DNA from: Apostichopus japonicus
Taxonomy: Eukaryota > Echinodermata > Holothuroidea > Aspidochirotida > Stichopodidae
Direction of reading: 5' to 3'
DNA: 64,000 bases
NCBI RefSeq assembly: GCF_037975245.1
Contig: NC_092576.1
Coordinates: forward strand, 15,908,611-15,972,610
This document shows positions 13,626 through 23,210 of this stretch, piece by piece. Positions within the stretch are counted from its first letter, which is position 1, and each line of letters starts with the position of its first letter. Below the pieces are notes generated by a model that worked only from the letters and a program-made list of their open reading frames with translations, was not told the DNA's origin and did no database searches. The position numbers and the translations under genes were made by a program.

Positions 13626-14509
13626 CTTTAGAAGGATAAGTAAAATGAAGTAGATATTGGTAATAAATATTACACGATTTTAGACCTACAGGCATTGATT
13701 CATGTTTTTTTTTTCTTGTTTAGTAAGATTTTTAAGATTGACCTAACATGTGAGGAACAAAATGGCTTACTCCTGAAATTTTGGTGTATAAATCATATAT
13801 TCAAAGAGGAGACACACCCGATGATAATATTAAGCCTTTGTGATAGAAATTTTTGTATTGAACAATGCTCCCTAACAAGTAAAAGATATCTTGCTTTATT
13901 TTGGAGATATTCAACTTTCAAATTCTTTACAAAGGGCTGTCATTTTGTAATCGTATTTGTTGTAGTGACGCTAGTATCTGAAACTTACTTTTCATTCGTT
14001 TTCATTTCCTATTTTGAAGGTACAGTGTTAATAGTGTTGATATTAAAACAAACACCATGATTTTGTCATTATAACAGCTACAATAAACATAGTAATTTAT
14101 TAAGAAAGATCGTTTCAATTGAAGCACACGTGCCTCGATGATTATCATATTTAGAATGGCTCAAGTCTTTCGTCTTATGTATGACCAAACATTACATTTT
14201 TGATATCTGCCATCTTGAACAAGATATTGTTCAGCTGTTAGGGGAAGTTTTTGTAACACTTAACCTTTTTTACGTATACTCATGGTTATGTGTTCGGTTT
14301 TTGTCAACTTTAATGAAAATACTCCATGCGCAAAACTTCATAAAATGTTTCCTTACGAAAATATTGCAACTTCTGTTTTACCAAAGAGCTGAGCGTTCCA
14401 TGCATTACAAATCCAAATCGAAATTCTCTAACGGGGCTAACATGTATTGATCATAACAAACACTATTTCAAGTAAACAATTAAATAGATCAATTAATCGA
14501 CATACTCAC
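13626..14509. other. Intron 1 of the receptor gene
   Basis: Lies between the signal-peptide exon and exon 2 (minus strand). It includes a 121-codon plus-strand ORF (13695-14060) that is F/I/K-rich and matches no family; regarded as chance. Confidence 0.5.
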
Positions 14510-14570
14510 CGAAAGGTAAGGTAAATGCAATACACGTCAACGTAAGCAGCCAGAGGTGAGAGAAAAACAT
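14510..14570 (-). CDS. Signal-peptide exon of the Cys-loop receptor gene
   Basis: The minus-strand ATG at 14570 opens MFFSHLWLLTLTCIAFTLPF, a classic hydrophobic signal peptide. It ends in phase 1 at TTTCG|GTGAGT (donor at 14509). Joining to the exon at 13625 gives a continuous frame (…TLPF-VESAG…), which supports both exons. First exons coding only for a signal peptide are usual in nicotinic receptor genes. The promoter would lie at coordinates above 14570; no TATA box or other element was recognised there. Confidence 0.75.
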
Positions 14571-15277
14571 GATGATCCGATTATGAAGACGCCAGAGCTC
14601 ATCCAAACCCCAAACTTTAAAGATCACGAATGAAAGAATATGGGCCACATGATATCAATCTATATAGCTTTCTTTTATACGCTGGTGTCATACTTTATCA
14701 GGAATAATCAACATTCGACAACAAAACATACGTAGGCGTCTCTTAGCGAACGTCTGTAAAGATGCTTGTGCAAACATTAAAGTTTGTTGAATTATTTACT
14801 ACTTCAGATATAAAATTTTACTAGAGGTGATTCAACTGCTGTGACATCACTATGGACTGATGTAACCCCTGTGTAGGCGTTAATGTGATGCCCTACTTGA
14901 AATTGTTCAAGTATGACCATTTGAACTCTTAGTATCTGAATGAAGAGTTCAGTACGTAGATCTATCTGAAATGAAGAGGACAGGCTTTCGCAACCGACGA
15001 CCGCTTACATTCGACCCATTGCTCGGTGTAAGAACCAGCGATCATCTAATTGCATTGTAAGTTTTCTTAATAGGAAAACAATCCGCGAAACTATAAGTCT
15101 TTTAATGTTCAGTTCTGAGGCTAATTCAAATTACTTTTGGATGTGAGCATCCTCCATTTAGCAAATTTTCTTCAAAGGGGGCGGCTACCCCACACCCGCA
15201 CGTGGTAATTCTATTATCCCATCCTTACAAACTTGGTGGCTGCGTTTCTGAACAAATAACGTGCGTAACAACGGAAG
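14571..15277. other. Upstream region of receptor gene 1
   Basis: Sequence 5' of the signal-peptide exon, extending to the TTAA transposon. No core promoter motif was confidently seen. Confidence 0.35.
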
Positions 15278-15281
15278 TTAA

Positions 15282-16739
15282 AGAGGTTATGAAATGGAAA
15301 AAAAAAATCTTTCTCGTCGTATTCTGTATACTCGTAGCTTTCCAATGATACCCAATTTGTGTCAAACAAAGCTAGCATTCTCGAGGAATAAACGATCAAA
15401 AATTCGAGGGTAATAAAAACTTTCGAAAAATTGTTGTATTTACGGTAACACGGCGTGACGTCAGTCGAGGAACTCAGCTCACTTCCGAAACGCTATGTTT
15501 ACATTCTTAAACGTCTGAGAACACACAACATTACACTGTTGCAGCGCTCCCTAGTAATCGAGATTCGGCGTTTGGAGTTTTGTTTTTACGTAAATTTATC
15601 TCGTTACTGTTAAATATGCCGAAACGATATGTGGTATCAGGTTGCTCCACCACAAGTAAAGACGGATTTCTACGAAAAGCTTTTCCAAAAGATGACAGAA
15701 ATCGAAGAATTTGAACACAACTCGCTCAAAACACTACACATACACAACGTTATGAGTGCCTGTAGGCCTATACTGTTGCCAAATTACTTGTTAAGACCAT
15801 AGCCTAGGCCTCCTTGATACAGCAAATTACGATTTTTTGTTGGTTACCTAATATTTTGCATAAAACTTAAAGCCAGTTGGTTTTAGAACAATCAATTCTA
15901 GATCTGCAAGTTTTCTTTTGTGGTAAATCTGGCGTTGTGTTGTGATTTTACGTAACAGTTGGATGATACAATAACACGGGCTAGCCTGTTATACAACGTC
16001 TATTAGTTAGGTCTAGGGCCATGATACTAGTACTTCAATAGGGTTGCACTGTAACAGAATGTCACATTTTCCTTGCACTGTAAGACACAAAATTCTAGAA
16101 GCTTCGCTACGAGTAGCAGGATCATCGACATTCGAGATAATTTAAATCATATGAAGGTCTTAATAACGGTGGTTTTGTTTATGCTCAACCGACCAGTTTC
16201 GGTTCAGGGTCGTACAACCGTTCTGCTCGGGGACTTCGCACGGCAGCGACGCGTCTCGGCCATCGGGATCGTTTTACAATTCTTCTGCAAGGGGCTCAAT
16301 TGATAGGGAAAAACACCGATATTATCTTCATCACCTTCAAAACTATTTTCCTCCTCTTCTTCCTCAAGAAAATAATTTTAGTCAAAGCTTACGAATGTCC
16401 TGAGAGGTGAAGTCCTATTTCCTCGGAATCGGAAGATTCGGGAGAAGACAATTGATGAGAAGAGTGTTGTGGTTACATGTAGTAAACTGTATAACGCCGT
16501 ATCGGTAAACAGCGGGGAGTCGGCTTTGGCTGAAATGGTTCCTTTGATGACGTCAGATGAACTGCGGTGGGCAGCTTTGCTTTTTTTTTACGAGTGGCAG
16601 CTCGAGAGGTCTCTAGGGAATACTTTGACAGCGAATTTCTGGCGTTGAAGCCGTATTTACGGAAAGTAGTGCATGGATGGTGTTGTAGTAATGTAGATAA
16701 ACCATTCCAAGACATTAAATTTTTCATTTCATAACCTCT
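15282..16739 (+). mobile_element. 1.46-kb DNA transposon with TTAA duplication and THAP remnant (Kolobok-like)
   Basis: Perfect 15-bp terminal inverted repeats, AGAGGTTATGAAATG at the left and CATTTCATAACCTCT at the right, are flanked by TTAA on both sides (15278-15281 and 16740-16743). A related repeat at 20658-20762 shows the same flanks without the element: ACAACGGAAGTTA joins directly to a CATCGC/CGTCGC-type sequence. Inside is a THAP-finger-like fragment (15616-15714, plus strand). On the minus strand near 16372-16290 is an acidic open stretch (LEEEEEENSF, then EGDEDNIGVFPYQ). TTAA duplications occur in piggyBac and Kolobok; the THAP-like segment favours Kolobok. The element is too short and broken to encode a working transposase. 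Confidence 0.7.
15616..15714 (+). pseudogene. THAP-domain zinc finger remnant
   Basis: The open frame starts MPKRYVVSGCSTTSKDGFLR and continues KAFPKDDRNRRI to a TGA at 15712-15714. The start M-P, the C at the head, the F-P-K-D block and the following R-R-x-x are the N-terminal half of a THAP domain, a C2CH DNA-binding finger found in transposases and domesticated proteins. The stop falls where THAP domains have their invariant tryptophan (TGG to TGA). After it the frame stays open with TQLAQNTTHTQRYECL before another stop. This is a dead coding remnant inside the TTAA transposon. Confidence 0.6.
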
Positions 16740-16743
16740 TTAA

Positions 16744-16840
16744 ATATCATCGCTGATCCCGATTCAACCCCAAGCTGCCTTTATACATTACAAATTTAAC
16801 ATCGTGCGAGGGTAACAATACCGTGCTTGCAGTTTTGGTA
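16744..16840. repeat. Dispersed repeat, copy 1 (target of the TTAA transposon)
   Basis: ATATCATCGCTGATCCCGAT followed by TCAACCCC…ACATTACAAATTTAACATCG resembles 20664-20762 at roughly 80-85 percent by eye. The upstream flank ACAACGGAAGTTA at 15269-15280 belongs to the same repeat, split by the transposon. Confidence 0.75.
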
Positions 16841-16919
16841 GTTTTGGTTTTCATTGTTACTGCTGAACAGGTAACAACAGAAACTTGGTTCGAAGTTAGA
16901 AGTGTCAACAGCAAAATAG

Positions 16920-17500
16920 AGTTGTACTGCAAATGGTAGAAAGACTGCACACAAGAACCGTACAAAGCTAAGAGGTTCTAGTTGATAGCAAGAGGTGTAC
17001 ATGTGAAGGTAACACAGATTGCTTGTACTATAGTACTATACAAGGGTACTATAGCTTACTGATGTTTAGAGGTCTGGTGATCAATGTGTTAGTGGTATTA
17101 GAACTGTACAATGGTTATTTATTGTTATTGATAGCAATAGGTGAAGAAAGATCTTAAAATAGGAGTGCGGTTAGTATTGTACACAGAAGTTGGTTTATTG
17201 ATGGGCATAAGTTTAAATGTAAGGCAAGAAGGGTGTTACTACTGTAAAACGTTAGTAACTTGTTACCGAGAAGCAATAATTGTGTTAGTACTGTACAAAG
17301 TTATTAGTTCGTTATTGATGGCTAGAAGTGTAGATGTAAAATTGGAATGGTGTCTGTACTGTACAAAGTTACCACATGTTAAGGTAAGAAAGACTGTACA
17401 CGGTGGCCAGAAATGTGTAGCGATAAAGGCAGGAGTGGTGTGATGGCAAAAACATGTGTAGATGTAAAGGAAGGAATGGTGCTAGTACTGTGCACAGTAA
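16920..17500. repeat. Degenerate minisatellite, about 70-bp period
   Basis: Repeated phrases TTAGTACTGTACAAAGTTA, GATAGCAA(T)AGGTG and AGATGTAAA..GGAATGGTG recur every 65-80 bp. The ORF at 17141-17443 runs through the repeat and is not considered a gene. Confidence 0.6.
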
Positions 17501-17714
17501 ATAGTCTTTTAAGTATGTTAAGAGTTGAAGATGAAATGATGCAATGGCGTTAGTAATGTTTTGTGTTCGAAGTGCTGTTTATGTTGGCAAGAGTTTTATA
17601 TTTGAAGGTTAGGACTAATGCATGTATTTATGATGGAATGTGTTTTTGCTGTGGTCGGGGTTATAGTTTTGAGAATAAAACAGTCATCAGCCGGAATCTG
17701 TATCGAGAACTTTG

Positions 17715-17974
17715 TCAAAGGTTTTGTTTAAAGGATATTATCTGTTTGTCTTGAATTGTATCTGTAGCTGATAGTGCCATTTCTTCATCCAACCCTGCGA
17801 TATTTTCCTTTATGAGGGATGAATACGGCAGCATTAGTAGTTTCTTCAATGTCTCTGCTGTGGAGTTATATTCCACTGTGTCATGATCAGTTGAGCAGAG
17901 TAGTAGGAATGTTTTGTCTTCCACAGTGTACCCAGTGTTGTTTAGGTGGTCTCTAATGCAGGTGTTGGTTTTAC
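17715..17974 (-). CDS. Possible terminal exon, family unknown
   Basis: Minus strand: a good TTTCTCTTTACAG acceptor is followed by an 86-codon open frame ending TGA (17715-17717). It includes TNTCIRDHLNNTGYTVEDKT, then FLLLCSTDHDTVEYNSTAET, and a leucine/acid-rich part with LKKLLMLPYSSLIKENIAGL. Composition and the low number of rare residues look like real protein, mostly helical. No motif of a known family is recognised. It sits between two sets of receptor exons on the same strand but does not resemble the transmembrane part of a Cys-loop channel. It could also be an exon of a degraded mobile element. Confidence 0.35.
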
Positions 17975-18667
17975 CTGTAAAGAGAAATGAATAGTTTATG
18001 AATAAATGATTTTAGGAAATCATGAATATGTAGTACACGATCATTTAATGTTTGCAATTTTGAGGCAGAAAAATGCTCAGGAATGCATTGCTATAAGAAG
18101 CCTTGATTTTGTTTTGATCTTTAGTGTTTACATACTTATTTATGCAGTGCCTTATGCTAGAGTTAAATCCTTCAATATGGTAAAATTATTGGGACTATAT
18201 ATATTCAAACAATGGCCTTCATAACACCTAAATGATCTTTTGAGCACAAGTTCTTGAACACTGACATCTAAATAGACAGTGTTTATGGACAGACAGGTAG
18301 ACATACAAACAGAGAGACACTTATATAGAGACTAGTAGTTAGCATGCACCATAACAGCTCACACTAGCATATTATCAAGCCTCAATTTAAAGAAAATTAA
18401 TGGCCGTCCATTGGAGAACTTGTGTCTTGTTTGGTAGCCAAAGGAGACATTTGAGGTAGAAGAGGACATTCTATTTGTTTTCACTTTGTTCAATAATTCA
18501 TTCTGCTTTATTTTCAAGAAAAAGAGTTGTCAGAAATACAATAAACAGTTTCTGTTTGGTTGTCCATCACCTATCTGTAATATTTGAAGCGAATGGATGA
18601 TCATCAAATGGAGCCCTGACTTTACTTGTTTGACCTAGCAAGTATGAACACTGATGTCACAAAATTA
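17975..18667. other. Non-coding, nothing recognised
   Basis: No splice-framed exon or repeat recognised. Confidence 0.4.
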
Positions 18668-18925
18668 CTAGAATAAGTGTTCTTTATACATGAATTGTAA
18701 TTTGAAGTTTACAGTATATTGACTCACTGTTACTTGAGTGTTGTGAGTGGTCGCCACAGATGGTTCTTGGTAGAAAGCATAACTTTCATTATCATCAATG
18801 TGGCTTATTTCTACCCAATTTCCAAGCTTCGCTGGAGAGTCAGTAGCACTCCTCCATAGGACAACTTCAATGTCTTCGGTGTAGGAATGTTGTGATTTGA
18901 CCATCACCCGTTTTGATTTTTCATC
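18668..18925 (-). CDS. Probable Cys-loop receptor exon (beta8-beta10, loop C region), second gene
   Basis: Minus-strand open stretch after a TACATAAAG acceptor, running to TAG at 18668-18670. It contains QHSYTEDIEVVLWRSATDSP, then GNWVEISHIDDNESYAFYQE and SQYTVNFKLQF. The order G-x-W, an acidic loop and Y-T-V-x-F-x-L corresponds to strands beta8 to beta10 of nicotinic-type extracellular domains (the …EW…Y..V.F.L…R stretch before M1). There is no vicinal Cys-Cys in loop C, so it is not alpha-like. The true 3' boundary may be a donor before the stop: GTGAGT occurs within CAAGTAACAGTGAGTC, or GTATAA near the end. No transmembrane exon was found downstream. Homology is by eye. Confidence 0.45.
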   Translation of the reverse strand, partial: DEKSKRVMVKSQHSYTEDIEVVLWRSATDSPAKLGNWVEISHIDDNESYAFYQEPSVATTHNTQVTVSQYTVNFKLQFMYKEHLF

Positions 18926-19829
18926 CTTTATGTACGAAGAAAAAGAAATATGTCAGAAACGAATTATTTTGACTTCTTTTGATATGAGGTTATCTGAAAT
19001 CTGACAGTCATTAGTAATGGGGTATTAGTGTTCGAGTGATCAACCAAAATTAACATTGCGATCCCCCTTAACTAATTGTTTCAGCAATGATGGGATCGTC
19101 TTTTGGTAACAATATCTCAAGCAGCTACTGAAATCGATATGATTCTGATCACCGGTAACCACCTATTAGGGTAAGAACAAATGAACACAATCTCTTCATT
19201 AACAGTAAAGACTAAAAGAATACAGTAATATAGTACGAAGCTACTATTACAAGTATGCCTACAATACTTACTATTAGTAGGAGGGAAGTTACTTCCTCAC
19301 TGTGTACAGTTTTGTCAATATTAAAACCTTGATAATTAGAATCAAAACGACATGCTGAGGAGTTAAATATATTCCAACGAATCAACAATATCGATACGAA
19401 CTAAATAGGACGAAGAATTCTAACCATATTATCCAAATGTGAACGCAATACAACATTCAACGGTGTCACAGTAAAATACTGTGTTCTGCACTTTCACTGT
19501 GCGTTATTTGTTATATCAATGCCATTCGCTTGTTCATCATACAAGCACAATTTCATAGCAGACGAAAGTACACACTGCATGTATCGGAATTTGCAAAACA
19601 TTGGTCGAAGTTTGCAGATGGTAAGCTCCGCCAACAAGTCACCAGTATAGAATGTGGGGTCAATAATTGCTACCGTTCTACGATGCTGCGCTGCACTCTA
19701 ACCCCTATTACACACATGGTATTATATTAATAACTTGTAATCAGTCGGCTACTGTCACTTACAGTAAATAGCCTAAAACTACACCAAGAATACAGCCTGG
19801 GCATGGAATTGAAATAATCTGGTACTTAC

Positions 19830-19960
19830 GTTAACCTTCTAACAAGACAACCTAACCGATATTCTTCCAAGTAACAAGACATATGTAAGCGTGAAATTTG
19901 CAACTCGATATGACACAAGGATGCGTTCGTCACGTTAACAATACCAGTATGGGTCGTATA
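19830..19960 (-). CDS. Possible diverged Cys-loop exon, second receptor gene
   Basis: A minus-strand frame ending at a GTAAGT donor (19829) encodes IVNYTTHTGIVNVTNASLCH, then IELQISRLHMSC. It aligns loosely with the Cys-loop exon at 1962-2136 (IVRVHNTGKVDWVTVAS … C…C), but the cysteines are 12 rather than 13 residues apart and the F-P is missing. The 5' boundary is not clear. This may be a diverged receptor exon, a decayed one, or chance; its position between 22.78 and 18.9 kb on the same strand fits a second receptor gene. Confidence 0.25.
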
Positions 19961-20657
19961 GTTAACAATGCCAGAAACAATACAAATGCAACAAAATTGC
20001 TTGTGTATTTGTTTATATTTCCCCCCCCCCCCTATTTTGAATGAAGTAGTAAACACCTTTACATTGTATAAGAACTAAGTAAATGTTAAACAACAAACGG
20101 ACCATAATTATATTAAAACGTAAATCAAGTAAAACTGTATCCAGACTTCAGTAGTAGTCTGTATGCAAATACATCAATAATTCATGATACTCGAAACAAT
20201 CATGGCGTACGACAAACTCAAATGCCAGATAATATACAGAAAGTAAAGTTTTATAATGAAGTAAACATAATGTAAACATTGAACAGAAGTTGATTTAAAT
20301 TTATTGACATGTAAAATGTTATATGAATATGTTCTAAACACAATGTATTATATCAATGGCAATATGTACTAATCTTACCCACATAAAAATGAACCTCTAT
20401 TTCTCTGTCTTCACATATCCATGAGATTTAATGTGAACATTAAAAAGATAAATTGTTTTACGAAAAACTGCATGAACCATACTCAGAAACTGTCGTTCCC
20501 GATTCCACTTATGTATCAATTATTGCGTGAAACAATGCAACCAAATATGCCTTGCAGCTGGAGATAATGCTGACGAAACATTTACGTCACATGGTCATAA
20601 TTAGACGTCTAGGACGCATAACTGACCATAACTAATGGCCAGTAATATCAAATCAAC
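19961..20657. other. Non-coding, nothing recognised
   Basis: AT-rich sequence with a C-run at 20021-20031. No exon recognised. Confidence 0.4.
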
Positions 20658-20762
20658 AACGGAAGTTATATGTCGTCGCTCATCCCGAGTCAACCCCAGC
20701 TGCTTGTATACATTACAAATTTAACACCGTGCGTGGGTGTCAATACCGAGCTTGCAGTCAAA
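20658..20762. repeat. Dispersed repeat, copy 2 (uninterrupted)
   Basis: ACAACGGAAGTTATATGTCG, then TCGCTCATCCCGAGTCAACC up to CAATACCGAGCTTGCAGT. It corresponds to 15269-15281 joined to 16744-16840 and so represents the target before the TTAA transposon inserted. Confidence 0.75.
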
Positions 20763-22741
20763 GGGGTCTGAAGATCATATTTACCAAGACTGCAGATGAA
20801 TCGATTGAACGAACATTTCGTGTGATCTTTCAAAAACAATCTATACAATTTAACTGCTCTACTTTTTTTAATTTATTGATCGCGTTTGTGTTATCAAGAT
20901 GGCATTAAGTAACTTAGAAACCTGGAAACGGCAGTAGCATAGGTGCAAAAAATGAACATTACATCAGAGAAGAGGGATGTCAATTTAATTGTAAAGAAGC
21001 TTGGGAAGGAACTAAAGCATGCTACATAGTGAATGGAAAATATAACTTTAAAACGAAAGCGATCCGCCATAATTACTATACATCAATGGAGAAAAAAATG
21101 GTTTGGCAACCAATGCGAATTTGAGAGTTATTACACAACATTTAAATATCACCACATCTTTCAGCAACAGCATAAAAGGGTACTTTGAAGAAAAACAGTT
21201 ACAAGGAAATGCAGCTACAAAAGAAATAGACAATTGAACAAAGGTTTTAGGGACTCGAGCAAGTATCAAATTGAAAAATTGCACTGAAAGGAACAAGAAT
21301 TAACATGAAATGGACGACCATGAATGTTTGGCCAGGCGCTGTAGATGTGCACATGGCAGTTTTGCTGTTACCTGTAGGAGGTATTGTTCAAAGTAGACAA
21401 ATTGAGGCAACCCCATAAAAATTGGTCAACAGCTGAATGGTACGGAAATATATCCAATACTAGAACACTAGGGCTATGGGAAAAGTCATGGTTTCCAATG
21501 TCTTAAGACTGATAGTCTTACAACTGCCGTCCGGGCACCGACACACTGGTGAGTGCATACAACGACTGATATGTATAAGTAACCATATCTTGTATGAAAA
21601 GGTGACTTTGCAGTTTGAGTTGTAAACCGATGCAAACTATCGACTCCCAGTTAATTAAACGCTACATGATGAGTTTCCTGGACTAAATCCGATGCTTGGA
21701 AGTTCTCAAACCCAGCAACTCCTGATCAGTCAAAGTCTTCAGCACATGCAAACTGAACGAGTATCCATTTTCTACCTATAACGTTATACCACCGGCTGTA
21801 CATATATCCAAGCTAGTAACAAAAACCTGGAAGCCTAGTTGTCTTACCCGCAATAACACTAGCAATATTCAAGATAGAGAGACGTAGCCTATTATTAATT
21901 CACTCGGGTCAGGTGCCCTCCTCTTGGTGAAAAAGGGGCGTAGGTAATTTGCAACTGTGTTATCACTATAAGATAAGACACAAAAACAACCAGACTATGG
22001 AGCATCTGTGACAAAGCCACTCATACACTTGCATTATATTGAAAAAGTCCAAACATTTTGTAAATTTTGTCTTCGTTAAAACTACACGTCGACGGCTATC
22101 AACATGTAAGTTATTAACCTCAAAATCTCAAATATACAAGCGTCTTGATCTTTTACTTTTGTTCAAAAGTTTACCTCACGTTCCGAGTAAAACTGAAAGG
22201 AAAAATAATAACTATCTTATACAAAACTTCTTTATTTAATCTAACTATAACACTCAATAATTTCTTCAAACGCAAATTTAAATGTTAAAATTTGTCTTCT
22301 GGACCTCGGATCATGTTCTCAGAAACATTATTGGACGCTTTAAATGAGAAATATACGTTATTTGTTTACGACTACTATGACAGGTTGGTCTTACAATAAT
22401 CAACCTATACTAAAAGTTAATAAATTTGAGTCAAGCAATTATATAATTGAGCAGACGTTTCTAATGTATTGATTAGCTTCATTTAACGTAATGCATGTCA
22501 TGCGTTTCTAGTGGAACTCCAGATTATCAGCCTTGCTCGAGAGGTACTCGTGAAAATGTTCTCCACATTATGGGAAAACACTACATCCCCATTATATACT
22601 GTTACATAATTTCAAACTCGATTGATATTGTCCTTAGCCAAAATTGAAGAGCCTAGTTGTTCCCTACTAGATCCGATTAATCCTCAATAACTATTTTCTC
22701 TTTAGTGTAAATTGCGCAAATATATAATAACACGTACCTAC
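20763..22741. other. Probable intron, nothing recognised
   Basis: Lies between the candidate exons of the second receptor gene. The expected helix alpha-1 exon was not recognised. Confidence 0.35.
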
Positions 22742-22780
22742 CAAGAATAGCAGCGTCAAAGCTAGTTTTAGATTAGACAT
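22742..22780 (-). CDS. Possible signal-peptide exon of a second receptor gene
   Basis: The minus-strand ATG at 22780 opens MSNLKLALTLLFL, a short hydrophobic leader. It ends in phase 0 at a GTAGGT donor (22741). The position upstream of receptor-like exons at 19.9 and 18.8 kb on the same strand mirrors gene 1. The exon is short (39 nt) and its phase differs from gene 1 (phase 1), so the call is weak. Confidence 0.3.
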
Positions 22781-23084
22781 GTGTTAGAAGTGTTGCATAG
22801 TCCCGACAGATTCAGAATTTCTATGCTGCGATATTGACTTGAATTTACAAACACTTTTGGACTACCTTCACATGATAACGTATTGATAATGCTTTGAAAT
22901 TATTTTTTGATAAGATGAGATATGCTACGATAGTCGAGTTTCGGTTCCTAAGCTAAGGCAAGAGCAATTTTTGAAAGTGTTTGTGTCTGTGTAAAATATT
23001 CGGTTGGTCGCAATGTAATTTGCTGCTAGCTTGATCACTAATGACGTATTACATAATCACATTTAGAATTATTTATGTGTAAAG

Positions 23085-23210
23085 TAAGTTGGCCTGTCTG
23101 TATTCTGTGCGTGTTTTTGTCCCCTCTGTTACTGTAACTTGTCATTTAGCCTCTGAAGAAGATCCTGCTAGGATCGAAACGTCAGGCTAACTTACTTTTA
23201 CACATTCTAT
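23085..23210 (+). mobile_element. Penelope-type repeat fragment carrying a hammerhead motif
   Basis: About 115 bp shared with 7165-7287 in the same orientation. It ends in CTTACTTTTACACA and is followed by TATTACACAGGCTCTCTAGT. The repeat contains an almost complete small hammerhead ribozyme (see 23146-23190). No Penelope reverse transcriptase or GIY-YIG domain was seen nearby, so both copies are solitary terminal fragments. Confidence 0.6.
23146..23190 (+). ncRNA. Small hammerhead ribozyme motif with minimal stem III
   Basis: Order of parts: stem I strand TTAGCCT (23146-23152); core CTGAAGA (23153-23159) and one extra A; stem II GATCC-TGCTA-GGATC (23161-23175); core GAAA (23176-23179); CGTC (23180-23183); stem I strand AGGCTAA (23184-23190). 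Stem I is a perfect 7-bp match and stem II a perfect 5-bp match. Cleavage would fall after GTC. Stem III is reduced to the palindrome ACGT, which cannot form a hairpin alone. Such variants in Penelope-like elements are reported to cleave as dimers. The extra A before stem II departs from the textbook core. Confidence 0.65.

Noticed and set aside
13695-14060. 121-codon plus-strand ORF rich in F, I and V
   Set aside because: Lies in the intron of the receptor gene, has AT-driven composition, no homology by eye and no splice context.
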